Source: Alligator mississippiensis (taxonomy: Eukaryota; Chordata; Crocodylia; Alligatoridae). From it: a DNA stretch of 64,000 bases. Below are positions 1-12,600 of the stretch, in pieces. How positions within the stretch are numbered: position 1 is the stretch's first letter; each line of letters starts with the position of its first letter. The stretch is taken from assembly GCF_030867095.1 (NCBI RefSeq), contig NC_081824.1, forward strand, positions 144,179,433-144,243,432, read 5' to 3'. The notes under the pieces were generated by a model that ran no database searches, was not told where the DNA came from, and saw only the letters and a program-made list of their open reading frames with translations. The position numbers and the translations under genes were made by a program.

Positions 1-458
1 GCAGGGGATGGTGTTTCCCTGTATTCCCTGCCTACGAGGGAATCCAGCCTAAGCCAGAGCCAAGCTGTGCCTGACAGTCAGGGGCAGAGGGAAGGTTGCA
101 GGGGAGGGGTAGAAACAGCAGAAGGCAAGCAGCTCAGAGAAGCAAGAGGCTGCTGTGGGTCTGACTCTGGCCCCAACACAGACTCGGGGGGCTTGTCTTA
201 GTTTCAAAAAACATATGGTACCTAATGGTAGAGAGCACAACACCTCTCACAGTAGCCAATGCTTGGTATTAGAAGTAAGACTGTCTCTTGGATGTAGTAA
301 GTACATATATCTTCATTTGGTTTGAATCAGTAGAAATCAGTTCCACTGTCTTCAGTGGAACGATGCCAGTTTATATCAGTGAAGTATCTGCTAATTCATA
401 CGTTCTCGTTATGACTTGTAAAATGCATTTCATTGCAAGGGTGTATTTCCTTTTCCAG

Positions 459-674
459 CCTGGATTGGATCACTCAGTTATGGCTTCATCATGATTTTTG
501 GTCCTGTTTCTGGAAAACTTCTGCAGAAATATGGAGCCATAAAAGTAGCAGTATTTGGAGCTCTAATTATGATTGCAGGTGTCATTTCTTCATCTTTTGC
601 TCATGATATAAGTATTCTGTTTTTAACCCATGGCCTCTTAGTGGGTATAGGATCAAGTTTTGCTTATACTCCAG
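459..674 (+). CDS. SLC16-like exon (TM2-TM4 region)
   Basis: The acceptor ttttccag ends at 458 and the donor gtaatt begins at 675. The exon opens with two bases of a split codon, reads WIGSLSYGFIMIFG and continues through a second hydrophobic stretch to AYTP. It leaves one base (g) that completes a Gly codon with the next exon. Confidence 0.85.
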
Positions 675-3600
675 GTAATTTGATTTTATTTATTTACTAG
701 TAGACTAATGCATTAAGATAAAACATAGCAAGTTACAAAAAAAAACATTTTTTTTTTTCTTAATTTGACCTTCTTAAAAGTTCTGCCTTCCATTGCTTAA
801 ATAAAAAAGGAGAACAGGGCATACAATTATGAAAATAATATCTGCATTAGAAAAGATAAATAGGATGCCTGTATCTTACACTTGGAATTGGCAGTACAGT
901 TTTAACAGATTCCCCTGCAACACCTCACCGGACTGGGGGTACCAGATGGAGTGGGAAGATGGGGTCTGTATGGAGGCTGGCCATGACCCCTGTGGGTAAG
1001 GCATGCTCAGTCAGGCACATAGGATGGGGCTGCATGTGGGCTGGCAGCAGCATCCAGGAGCAGGATGGGCGGTTGGGACTGGGGCTGGGTTGGGATCACC
1101 GGGTGGTGACAGTGTGGGGCCAGGGCCCAGGGCAGAACTGTAGCTCATTCCCTGCACAGCCCCACACTGTCACCAGCCCCTGATCCCAGCCCCACCTGCC
1201 CACCCTGCTCCTGGACTCCACTCCCTGCCCACCTACAGCCCCATCCCATATGCCCAGTTGAGTGCACCCTGCCTGTGGGGGTCCCAGCAGTCTCCATGGA
1301 GACCCCGCTCTGTCCAGCACTCTGAGCAGTGGGTACTGGGTGGACGGGCCGGGGTACCCAGGCAGTGGGGCTGGGTCCAGCACTGGCAACAATGCTAGTA
1401 GTGGCAGCCAGAAGGAGCCACTGCCTCTGGGGCTGCTGGGAGGTATAGCCTGGCTGCCCTGCCACCCCAGGCCTGCTGCATGCTCAGAGGTGGTGGGACC
1501 TATCTCATGGGTGATAACAGTGGCGACGCATAGGGAGTGCACAGGGGTGCATGTGCACCCCCTGAGAGCGCCGGTGCATCCCCTGAGTGGCCACGCTTGG
1601 GCGATGGGCATGGGGGCAGGTGGGTGCGCCGGTGCCCCCCCTGCAAGCGCTGGCTGATCACTGCAGTTGCTCCCAGAAGTGGCCATAGCCACTCCCAGTA
1701 GCAGCTGGAATGACTGGCTGCCGTGATCGGCAGGATCAGCCGCAGGGTATTCTGCCCCCCCCGGGGCAATGCAATCAGCCGCAGGAGGGGACCCCCTCTC
1801 CAGTCGACAGAACTGGTTGCAGGGGGGACACACATGTCCTCCCTGACTAAGGTGGCACCAGTTCCCCATGGGCACAGCTGAGGCTGCACCCCCACCCCCA
1901 CACACACCTAGGCTAGGCAGGGCTGAGGGATGTGTTGCAGGCCAGGTAAAATGCCATGGTGGTCCAGATCCAGCCCATAGGCTGTATTTTGCCCACCCCT
2001 GCTCTAAGGGGCCCTGTTAGGTTGCACGCATCCTAGCTTCAGTATAATGACACAGCTTCTACCCTTCTGGGTGGTGATTCAAGGTGCCAGTCTTCTCCCT
2101 TGGCAGGTGAGGAAACAACCTTTGCCAAATGTTAAAAGGGTGTCTGGAAGGGTTGAAGGCCTTTGCCTTGGGTGAAATATGTGAAGTTATTCTTTTGGGA
2201 GAAGTTCCTTCTGGGTGGGAGGTGTTTGGGAAGTATGGAGTTATCTCCCATGTGGGGCATGTAAAGAGGATATTTTGGGGAACTTGTAGGTGCAACAAAT
2301 TTTGAAGATGGACAGTATTCCATTAATCCAAAAAGACTGGTAACCGCTGACCTACAACGTTCTGTGCATTTCTCTTTGTTCTCTCTACCAATGTCTCACT
2401 TGAGAGTGTTGTTTTTACTACCCTGATGTGAATGAGATGGAGATAACTGAGTTTTATTATAGTGTAAAACAGATTCTTCGAGTATTTTAAAAATTGTATC
2501 CGTTTTTCATAGGTATGATAATGGTAAGCCTTTACTTTACCACAAAGCGATCGTTTGCAACTGGGATTGTGATGGCTGGAGGGGCAGCAGGAACACTAGT
2601 TCAGAATCAGGTGCATCGATATCTAATCCGGACGCTTGGATGGAGAACTAGTCTACGTGTGTTTTGTGGAATTCTGGCAATAGGCATTTTTGCTGGGTTT
2701 GCCTACAGACCACTGGAAAAACGTACGCCATCTTTTTTACCTTTTTAGTGAACATCTATTGGATTTTGTTCTTGTATCAGTTATAACAACATCAAATTCT
2801 TTTTCCGTAACTGAGTCTTTCACTTTGGCTTTATGTTTTGTTAACAAAACATAAAAGAGGCCCTGGTTCAGAAAAATCAACTGTATGTCTACAAGACTGG
2901 ACTCTAACAAGTTTACATTTGCTTATTAGTTTAAAATAATACGGTTTATTAAAATAGCCCCAAAAGTTGATTCCAAATAATTTGTTTAAAATAATGCAAG
3001 TATGTGCTTTATTTGAATGTACTGAGAACATACTAATTGTGTATTTGCTTTGTTCCATGCCACCAACACATAATTGTAAACTTGAGTTACCTGGCCACTT
3101 AAATGTGATGTAGAACCTTTTTATAATAAAATATTATGTTAAGTAGCTGGTGAATCCAGGCACTCATTATTTTATTTTATTTTTTTTTAACTTAAGATCT
3201 TTTAGGCAATTAAAAAAAAAAACTACTTCCATTTTATATAATACTAATTTATAAAACAGATAAGGAAATTGGGGAGTCATAACCATAATATCTATTTGTG
3301 TCTGTATCTGATGACTTTGCCAATAAGAGGAGTTTAGTTTCTCTGTCAGTTTTTTTTCTTTTGCTAGTCCTGGTGGGAAGCTGCTTTGAAACAGGAAAGG
3401 TTGTTGTATTTATGTGGTTGATCTTTAGGATTCTAAGCTTGGATTTTTTTTATGGCCCAAAAGCAACTGTGCTTAAAGATGGCAAGATATATAGTATTTT
3501 GTTTCTTTTTCATTTATTTTTTTCCCTTTCTCTTATTAGTTGTAGCCAGTTCTACCCACAGAAGGGACCCGTACAAGTCTCCCCTCTCTATTGCATGTCA

Positions 3601-6600
3601 TAATTGTAAACTGTTTTGATTTTTTATTTCAGCATTTTAATCGAGACTGGTGTAGCCCCCATCATGGATTTAATGTAAAAAGTAAAATTAAGTTTTGGGT
3701 CAATGCCATTCTGGATCCATTAAAAAAGTAGCACAGCTTGCATCTGTGGCAAGGCCAAATTAATTTCAAGCTGTGTTCATTGTGTGTAGTGAACTATATT
3801 TTACATTATATGAAATATTTACAAATATGAACTGATTTGCTGTTGACTTCAGACTAATGTTATAGCAGCAGATCTAAGCCAGAAGTGAGGACTGTAAATG
3901 GTGAACTGGGGGCATGGGAATCAGGGACAGGGGAATTAGTGGAAGACTTGGAACAAGGAGAAACATGGGCTGTGGCTAAGAAACTGGGGAACAACTTGAA
4001 GAGATACAAAGCAGCGCTCCAAACTTAAGATGAAACATTTCCCTGATAGTTCAGTTTTCTTCTTCCATCTGCCTTAACTACTTAAGCATGTAGAGAAACA
4101 TGAGAAATGCAGGGTGTTTAGTGGGTCTTCAAAATTTTGCCATTGCTTATTGATAAGTCTGGCATATATGTACTTACTTTGGCCACTGCAAGATTAAGCT
4201 TATCCTCTATTGGACTGTATGAATTATCTTATATTTGCATCTGTTTTTTACATATGAGACCATAAAAGTAGTTTCTGACTTTGGTTCATGATTTTTTTCT
4301 AATAAGAACAGGATTCACAATAGCTCTACAGACCATATTTTCTCAAATCCAAAACGAGGTTCTTTTCCTTATCCAACATGGGGGTGGGGAACATTCATCT
4401 TAAATTTGAGTACTAGCCAGGGTGGCAGGGTGAAGTGCATGTAGCTGCGGGAGGAATGTCAGTGAAAGGGTATGCTATGCTGCAGCAACTTCCTTGTCCT
4501 TGTGGACTCCCCACCCACAAGTCCTTTTCAGCTCACTCTGTGTATCTCCTTCTCCATGCTCTCCCTTGCACCAGGTACCCTCTTTCCCTGTGCTCCCCTC
4601 ACTCTTGTGTGCCCTCTTCCCTGCATTCCCCCTACTCCCACCTGTTCTGCATACCCCTTTCCCCATGCTCCCATTGCTCCCACACCATGGGCCAGTTCCC
4701 TGCACTTCTCCTTGTACCACATACCCCCTCCCCTGTGCTCCCCCCATACTCTAGTGTTAATTGCCCTGGGCTGGGGTCAGACCACTGCTACTCCATACCC
4801 CAGGTGCTCCATGCCCTGGGGGGAGACAGCCAGAGCAGTTGCACAGGGTAAGCACTGGTGAGAGAGGGGTCGGGGGGGCAGATGAAAAGGGACCAAGTAG
4901 CAGGAGGAACAGGTGATGGAGGTGCAGGCATCAGAGAGGGGCAGGTGGCAGAGGGGACAGGCAGGAGTGGGGAGGGTGGGAGGGGCAGGTGCTAGGGGTG
5001 CAGGCACTTGTGGGGAGCAAATAGCAGGGGTGCATAGGCATGTCACCTACCCCCAGCTGCTGCTTTCCTTGCCACTTGCCCCCTGCTACTGCTTTTCCCC
5101 ACTCAATGGTAAGGGCAATTAATTTAAAATGACCCTCCAATAATTAGGTTCTAGAAATGGAACATTAAAACAAATTTATGATTTTTCTTGTCTAGAATCT
5201 AATAATCATCTTATGAAGTCATCTTAAATTCAAAGTAGTCTTGGGTAAAAATGGTAATGAAATGTTTACAAAAATTGTAGCTACATTTTTCTTTTAACTT
5301 TTTTTCTTAAAGGAAGACATCAAAGTGTTGTTGAAAACTTTCAGACATCACCATTAAGAGGTTTTATAGTTGATCTAAGATTATGGAAGAACAGTGTCTT
5401 TGAGCTCTGGGTGTGCGCTCTTGGATTAGCAAAATTTGGATTCTTCATACCTTTTGTTCATATGGTAAGAATGTAATTTCCGTTCTGATTACTACTGATT
5501 TAATAGTGATACTTCATGTATTTTTTGCTTTTTAAGTATCCTTCTGTGATAATTTAGCTGTCATTTAGAAAAGCAAGAGATTATAATTACTTGTATTCGA
5601 AAGAATGTGGACTTCTTATTAACAAAGATACACATAACTCAACATGATTTGCATAGTTTCAATTGTACAAGATTCTTTTGCAGTTGGATTTTAATATGAT
5701 TTTCTTCTGAAGTACCTGTACGTTAGCCTTGAATAAGCTAACAAATGGATTAATCCTGTCTTGTGAGAGCCTGGGGTCCAGAGGCATGTTCAATATACCA
5801 TTTTTCTCCATTTGAGAATAAAATATTACACTAATTATTTTGGGGTCTAAAATGTTAGACCCAATATTTCTACTAGAGTAGCAACAAGATATCTCAGCTT
5901 AGATCAGGATTTGCTGGTCACCACAGTAAATTTAAAAAATAGAACTGGAACGGTTAGATACTCCTGATGTTTAGATACTCTTTCCTCTAATTTTTAGGTC
6001 AGATTTATTCACATCCAGTTTATACCCATTTTGTCTTGTGCCAACATTGTCCTTTAACTAAAATAGCTCTTATCTTCTGGTGTTTACCTTTATGTGCTGT
6101 GAAATTAAACCCATAGTTGAGATGCATTAAGAAGCATGTCTTGGTATTAGCATTGGTGGCCTAGTCAGCAGTGCAGAGACAAGAAGTCTTTCTCCAGCAG
6201 ATTTCCTGAATTCTGCTGGTTTAGGGACTGGAATTTTTATAGTCTTTCATGGATGGTAGTGGTTCATATTCTGGCCCTCAGCCAAAGGGCTTGGAGGAAA
6301 TTGAGTTGCAATCAATTATCAGGCCCCCTATGCACATGCAGGTAAAGGTGTGATAGGACCTAATACCTGAGTACAGATAAATGCTTCAAACTTCTAAAGG
6401 ATTTAAAAAAGGAAAAAAAGTGTTTTATGAACTATGAAACAGTATTTTGTCAATTATTTTTTAAGCAGAGTTTTAATGGAAAATGGTTGGAATAAAATGA
6501 CAAGTCTGTATGTGCATATGCAAATGAATCTGTGGAAAGTAGCACTGTATTATTTATTTAATTGATATACTGGTATTTACAGATGAAGCTTGCAAATGAC

Positions 6601-9600
6601 TTGGGCATTTCATTGGATGATGCACCATATATTATGGTAGGAACTGGAATAAGCAGCCTGCTTAGTTGTCTTTTCTTTGGAAAGATTTGCGATTCGGAGA
6701 ATATTAACCGTCTTTTTATTAACCAGGCATCTGTATTTTGTGTTGGTAAGTTTTTCTATTATCCAAATTAAATATAAGAAAATGTTTTTAAAATGGCAGT
6801 CATTCTACACTGTATTTAGCTATATATATTCTGATTTTTACTCTGCACCAATTTTTTGTTGGTGGCTCTTGAAATGGAGTTGCACTGCCATTCTCTATGA
6901 AGTGGCGAATCCGTCATACTTTTTGTTACAGAACTCTATCAGTAGCTTATTTAAATTACTGTGTCTCTGCTTAATTGCTAATGACTGTAAACTATATTTA
7001 CTTTTTAAAAATTTTCTATAATTTTATGAATGTGCTCTCTTGTTGCTTGTATTACATGTGTTTTGCAATAGTTGTTCAGTTTCTGCAAAAATAAGTATTT
7101 TGGAGACCGATTCTGCCACACTTACTGATTCACGTTGACTAACTTTATTTAACAAATAGTCTTGTTGACTCGATGGGAATATGTTTATACCAAATTACTA
7201 GTCCTGAGTAAGGGTAACAGAATCCTGGTACATGTAGGTATGTTTTCAATTCACATGTCATTTTGTTTAGTGATATGCTGTTGTCCCTAAAAAAGGGCAA
7301 ATAGAATACAGTTGATTACATTTCTCTTGTCAGAACCATTCCTCTGCTCTCGCAATGGATGGCAGAATGTGTAATAAGTGTTCACTGAAACTGAAGAAGC
7401 ACAAGGAAAATGGGTTAAAGACATTTGAGGTCTACTGTTTATAGCAGAGTCAGATCGACGGTATTATTTGTAGAATATGTTAGCAGATTCCATTTTACTA
7501 CTACTGTACTTCAGTAATATAAAAGTTTCACTGATAAATAATGGTTGCTTGCTTAGAAATGTAGTGAATCACAATTTCTTCAGAAAGAAGATTTAAATTT
7601 TATGAAGATTATGGTAATTTATTTTAAAATCTATTACCAAGTTCTGATTTAATGCAGGCATATCCACAGCTGCTTTATATGTATCTTACAGAATAGAAAC
7701 TATACTCTCCATCATCTGAGCCATGGGTACAGGGCCAATAAAAGTTTAGGGGCAAACCCTGATGCCAGTGTGAAACCCAAATGTGTTCTCTTTGAGCAGA
7801 GGTTCTTGTTGTTCATTTAGCAAGCTTCAATATACAAATGATTTTTGAAGGATTCCAAAGCATCTAGTCAACTATTTTCTGTCCTCTGCCAGGATCTCTT
7901 TGTTAAAGGCAAATAGTAAGATTTAGCCTTAATTTATCATTTCAGGCAAATGAATATTTATTGGTAAAGTTACAGAGTCTGAGGTTCAGAAAACCTTCCA
8001 GGTGCCCTGCCTCTGCCCTCAACTTCACTTTCAACAGTACTCTTGGGCACCTTATCAGAACAGACTTCAGGAAATCCATTCCTTTCTGCAAAGAGTGCCC
8101 TCAAGCCCAGGCCACTGCATTAAAGATGGGAGGGGTTTAATTCCAGTTACTTCCTGATAATAAAAAGCAGTGTTCCAGCTCAGTCTGGCTTTTATGGGGA
8201 AACGTCAATATGGTCACCATGAGAATCAGCAAACCTTTTCTAGAAAAAGGTAACTGACTATATGATCTGGATATCTACATTGATTTAGGGATACTACTGT
8301 CTCATTTGTTGTAAGAAAAAGCATTGTGAATATCATCTATAGTCTTTTGGACTAGCTTTGATACTACCTATTTTTGCAAACCATGTTTTTGAGTTTCACA
8401 CTGAACTTTGGTAACCAACAACCTCAGGAACTTTTTTAGTCTGGTGGCTCTCAAAATATTGTCTTCATTTAGAGATGGATTTCTAGATATATCCAAACCC
8501 AATTCATACTTACCAGAGATCCTTCCAAATGCTTTATTCATTGATGATAGATTCATTAATAACTATTCAGACAGTTATGAATGTATCCTCTGACACCCCT
8601 AAATCAATCATGATACATGCGCAGGGAGGGTATGATGGGATAAATCACTCTAGACATACCCTTCTCATGTCTTGACTCTAAAGCATCTACTACTGCCACT
8701 GGACTAGATAGGATACTGGTCTAATCCAGTATGGCACTGCTTATATTTTTGTCACAGGACAGAAAAAACAGGCAGAGGAACTGCACACTGAATAAAGCCT
8801 AGATAAACTGTTCAGACATTTCCTAAAGATATGTCTACCCTGCAGAGCCCAGAGCCTCTGAGAAACAAGCCTCTGCTACATTGCCTTCCTCACATGTGCC
8901 CAAGCCTGGCAATTAGCAGGTGGTTTAGAGGCACCCTGAATGCTGATCTCAGGCTCTCATTTTCAGGGGCATGCGATCAGGATGTCTTTGAGCCTAGAAA
9001 TCCTTTGGTTTTATTTCATCTGGAGAGGGGGCTGGAATGTTATAGTGGCAAAGATTTGGTTTGGCCAGTGCAAGCTGCATCTACTTTTGGATTGTTTTTT
9101 TCTGTTAGAGTATATCTGCACAACTGTATCATCAAAGTCCTCATAGTGTAGATTTGGATCTAGATGGACTTAAAATTCTCAGTGGAAAAGTTGGTCATAT
9201 GGTGCCAACGTGCCCATATGTGGCACGTGCCCATGTGTATTCTTTTATTTCCCTATATGAAAACTGTTGTTTTTGTTTTCATCTTCTTAAAATGTTCCTG
9301 CCAAAACTGATGCAAACTGCTCTGGATCTCCTTTTATAAGTGTCAGCTTCCTAACTGGAAAGCTACTTTTCATTCTTTTAATACACTTTTTTTATAATTC
9401 TGATAATAGGTTGTTTACGTGCTTCAGGTTGTGCACAGTTGCCCCCTACTGGATATAATTAATGGCAACTATGCAAGTCTACTAATGTATTTGAAGTAAT
9501 ACATTGTTTTATTCTAGTGTTCAAACTATACCAGCCACCTAGCCATGAGAAAAGTCAGCTTAAAATGAATGAGCTGAAAGAGCTGTGTTATAGTAATCTT

Positions 9601-12600
9601 TCAAATTACTTTCCAAGGAGTCCCTCAAGGACACTAGGTAATTTGTTTATATAGAAGAAAGTCATTTGAAAGGAGCTTGATTTATTTGGAATGTCAGAGT
9701 AAATAAAAGATAATTCAGAATCTGTGTGCTATTGGTATTTATCAATATTTTTTTATTTTATTTGTGAAGAACAGAAGGCAAGGATTTCTTAGGATCTTAT
9801 CTTTTATTGGACCAACTGCATAGCTGATATAGTCAGACAAGCTTACAAATGCAAGGCATTCTTTAGCACAGAAGGGAAATGCACGGATTCATAGAAAATG
9901 CATAGAACAGAAGGGAAATTCATAGAGTGAATGAAGTTATGAGGAATGAAGCTAGTGGCCGTCTTGGAGCTTAAAGCAGTCTTTTAGATATCCTTGGGCC
10001 CAGACCTTTTAGCTCCTTAAAAGAAATGATTGATAACCTGAATTTTATTTTATATTCTGTAGGAAGCCAGTGCAGAGTAGAGGATAGCTGTGATCTGCAC
10101 AGGGTAGCTTGTGTTACTAAAGAGTTCTAAGCAGTGTTTTTATGAGTAGCTTCTTAGGGTTTTGTAGACAGGTGTGTTGTGGTGATGTAGTTTGGATGAG
10201 GGAAGATAAAACCATATATAAATACGCCTCGGTCACCATCCATCACTGCAGGATGGAATCTCTTAGCTCAGTAGTGCACAACCCTTTTGGTCAGTGTGCC
10301 TGATGGGTAATGCCCAGGCCAGCCAAGGGCCGGATCTGGTTGATGGTCCTGATCTGGTATGGGGACATCCCAGCTCCAGTCTGGCCCCATGGAGGGGAGG
10401 GGGCATGGCTCAGCCCTACAGGGGGAAAGGGGCATGGTCCAGCCCCAGCCTGGCCCACAAGAGGAAGGAGGCTTGAGCTGGCTTCAACCTGGCTCCATGG
10501 GAAAAAGGAGGCATGGCCCAGCCCCATTCACCCTGCTGGGAAGAGTGTGGCCCAGCTTCATCCAGCCACAGGGGTGGCAGAGAAGACATGACCTGGCCCC
10601 AATCTGCTGCATGGGGCTTGGGATTTGAGAATTTGGCAGCGGGGAGGGTAGCCACATTTATTGCCACTGTTCCCCTGCTGCCAAATATCCCGATTTTATG
10701 GGGAGCTCCATGGGCCAGATATGTATGGCTCCATGAGTAGCATTTAGCCTGTAGACAGGAGGTTGAGCACCCCTGCTTTAGCTAGCTGAAGAAGGTAGAA
10801 AGTGTTAGACATTGATGCTGCTATGTAAGAGTAAGTATGATCTTTAGTGTACAATGAGATTATATCAAAATGACTACAGAGCAATCAACCAGCTATTGAT
10901 AGGAAGCACAGTCTTCATCTGTTCCTTTCAGCACATGCATTTCATCCACAAGTCCAAACACGTGCCATGCTAAGCCTATCTTAACTTTTTGTTTTGTTTT
11001 TCAGGTGTGTTATTTTTGCTTATACCTTTTTGTAAAACACTTACATCTCTAATTGCCTTTGGCACCCTTCTGGGATTTTTCGATGCAGGAAACTATGTTC
11101 TTTTGCCTGTGCTGACTTTTGATTTAATGGGAGCAGAGAAAATGCCAGTTGCTTGGGGTTTTATGATGGCTGTCAATGCAATTAGTTGTTTTGGTCCACC
11201 ATTTGCAGGTGAGTTATTTAACATGAAGTTATATATGAAGATAGTCCTAAATATTGATTCTCTGCCAGTGCTAATATTTAAATATTTATCCATATTAAAA
11301 CAACGTATTTTCCTAAAACAATTAATAACATTGCTATCGATATTGAAGGGGGTTTTTTTTTGGGAAGCATCCTTGGCCTGCAATAGTTTAGACAGTCCTG
11401 TGCTTCTGTACCTAGGGCAGTGGTTCCCAACCTTGGGGTCACAACCCTATTTGGGGTTGCAGTGATAATAAATGGGGTCGCAAAGACACTCGGCAGTGTT
11501 GACCGATTCTGATGAAAATCACAGAAAAAAAGCAGTAAACAGTGGGTTTCCCTTGCAGACTGGCAGAGTTCCAGTCTGCAAGGGGCAGCTTGAGGCTGGG
11601 TGGAGTGGAAGGAGGGTGATCAGACAGAGCATGCCACATGCATGTGCAAGCATACACATGCATGTGGCAGTCAGGTGGCATGGAGAGCAGCTCCCATAGC
11701 TCTCTCCAGGTAAGTCTGTGGAGGGGAGGGCAGATTGAGGACCCCAAGGGCAGGGAGGGAGGAGGAAGTGGGGCAGGGGTAGAGCTGGGGCTACTGCCCA
11801 CCCGGAGCCTGGGGCCAGGGCGAAAATATGGAACGTGGTGTAGCAGGATGGAGCCACAGGCAGTTCATACGGGGGTGGGGCTGGCTCCCCACTACTGCAT
11901 ACACTCCTGAGGAGAATAGCATAGGGGGGCACATATCCCCCAGATTTGTTCATGGGGCAGGGGCAGATGCAAGTTGCCCACTACATGCTTGGGGCTCCTC
12001 ACCCTTCTGCCTTCCCCCTAGGGCCTCCATGGCCCAGTGTGCAAGACCCAGCATGGGAGGGCAGAGCAGGACAGGGAGGCTTGCTGCCCCTGCCAGGAGC
12101 CCTACATCACCATGACAAAGCACCCCCTGCCTGCCTGGCAGCAGCAGGGGGTAGACAGGTTACAGGGGTGGGTGAATGAGAACAGGATGGGTTTCAACAC
12201 TGACAAGTGCAAGGTGCTGCACCTGGGGAGGAAGAACCAGCAGCATACCTACAGGCTGGGGAACTCCCTTCTCGTCAGTGCAGAGGCAGAAAAGGATCTT
12301 GGAGTCATTATTGATGCCAAAATGAACATGGGCTGACAGTATGGGGCCGTGGTCAGGAAGGCCAACCACACCTTGTCATGCATCCACAGATGCATCTCGA
12401 GCAGGTCCAAGGAGGTGATCCTCTCCCTCTATGCGGCACTAGTCAGGCTGCAGTTGAAGTACTGGGTCCAGTTGTGGGTGCCGCACTTCAGGAGGGATGT
12501 GAACAACTTGGAGCGGGTCCAGAGGCGGGCCACTCGCATGATCAGGGGGCAACAGGGCAGGCCCTACTAGGAGAGGCTAAGGGACCTGAACCTGTTAGCC

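Noticed and set aside
1096-1907. Overlapping minus-strand frames of 135 and 269 codons
   Set aside because: They lie in a GC-rich hAT-like element with internal inverted repeats, overlap plus-strand frames, and show no domain or splice support.
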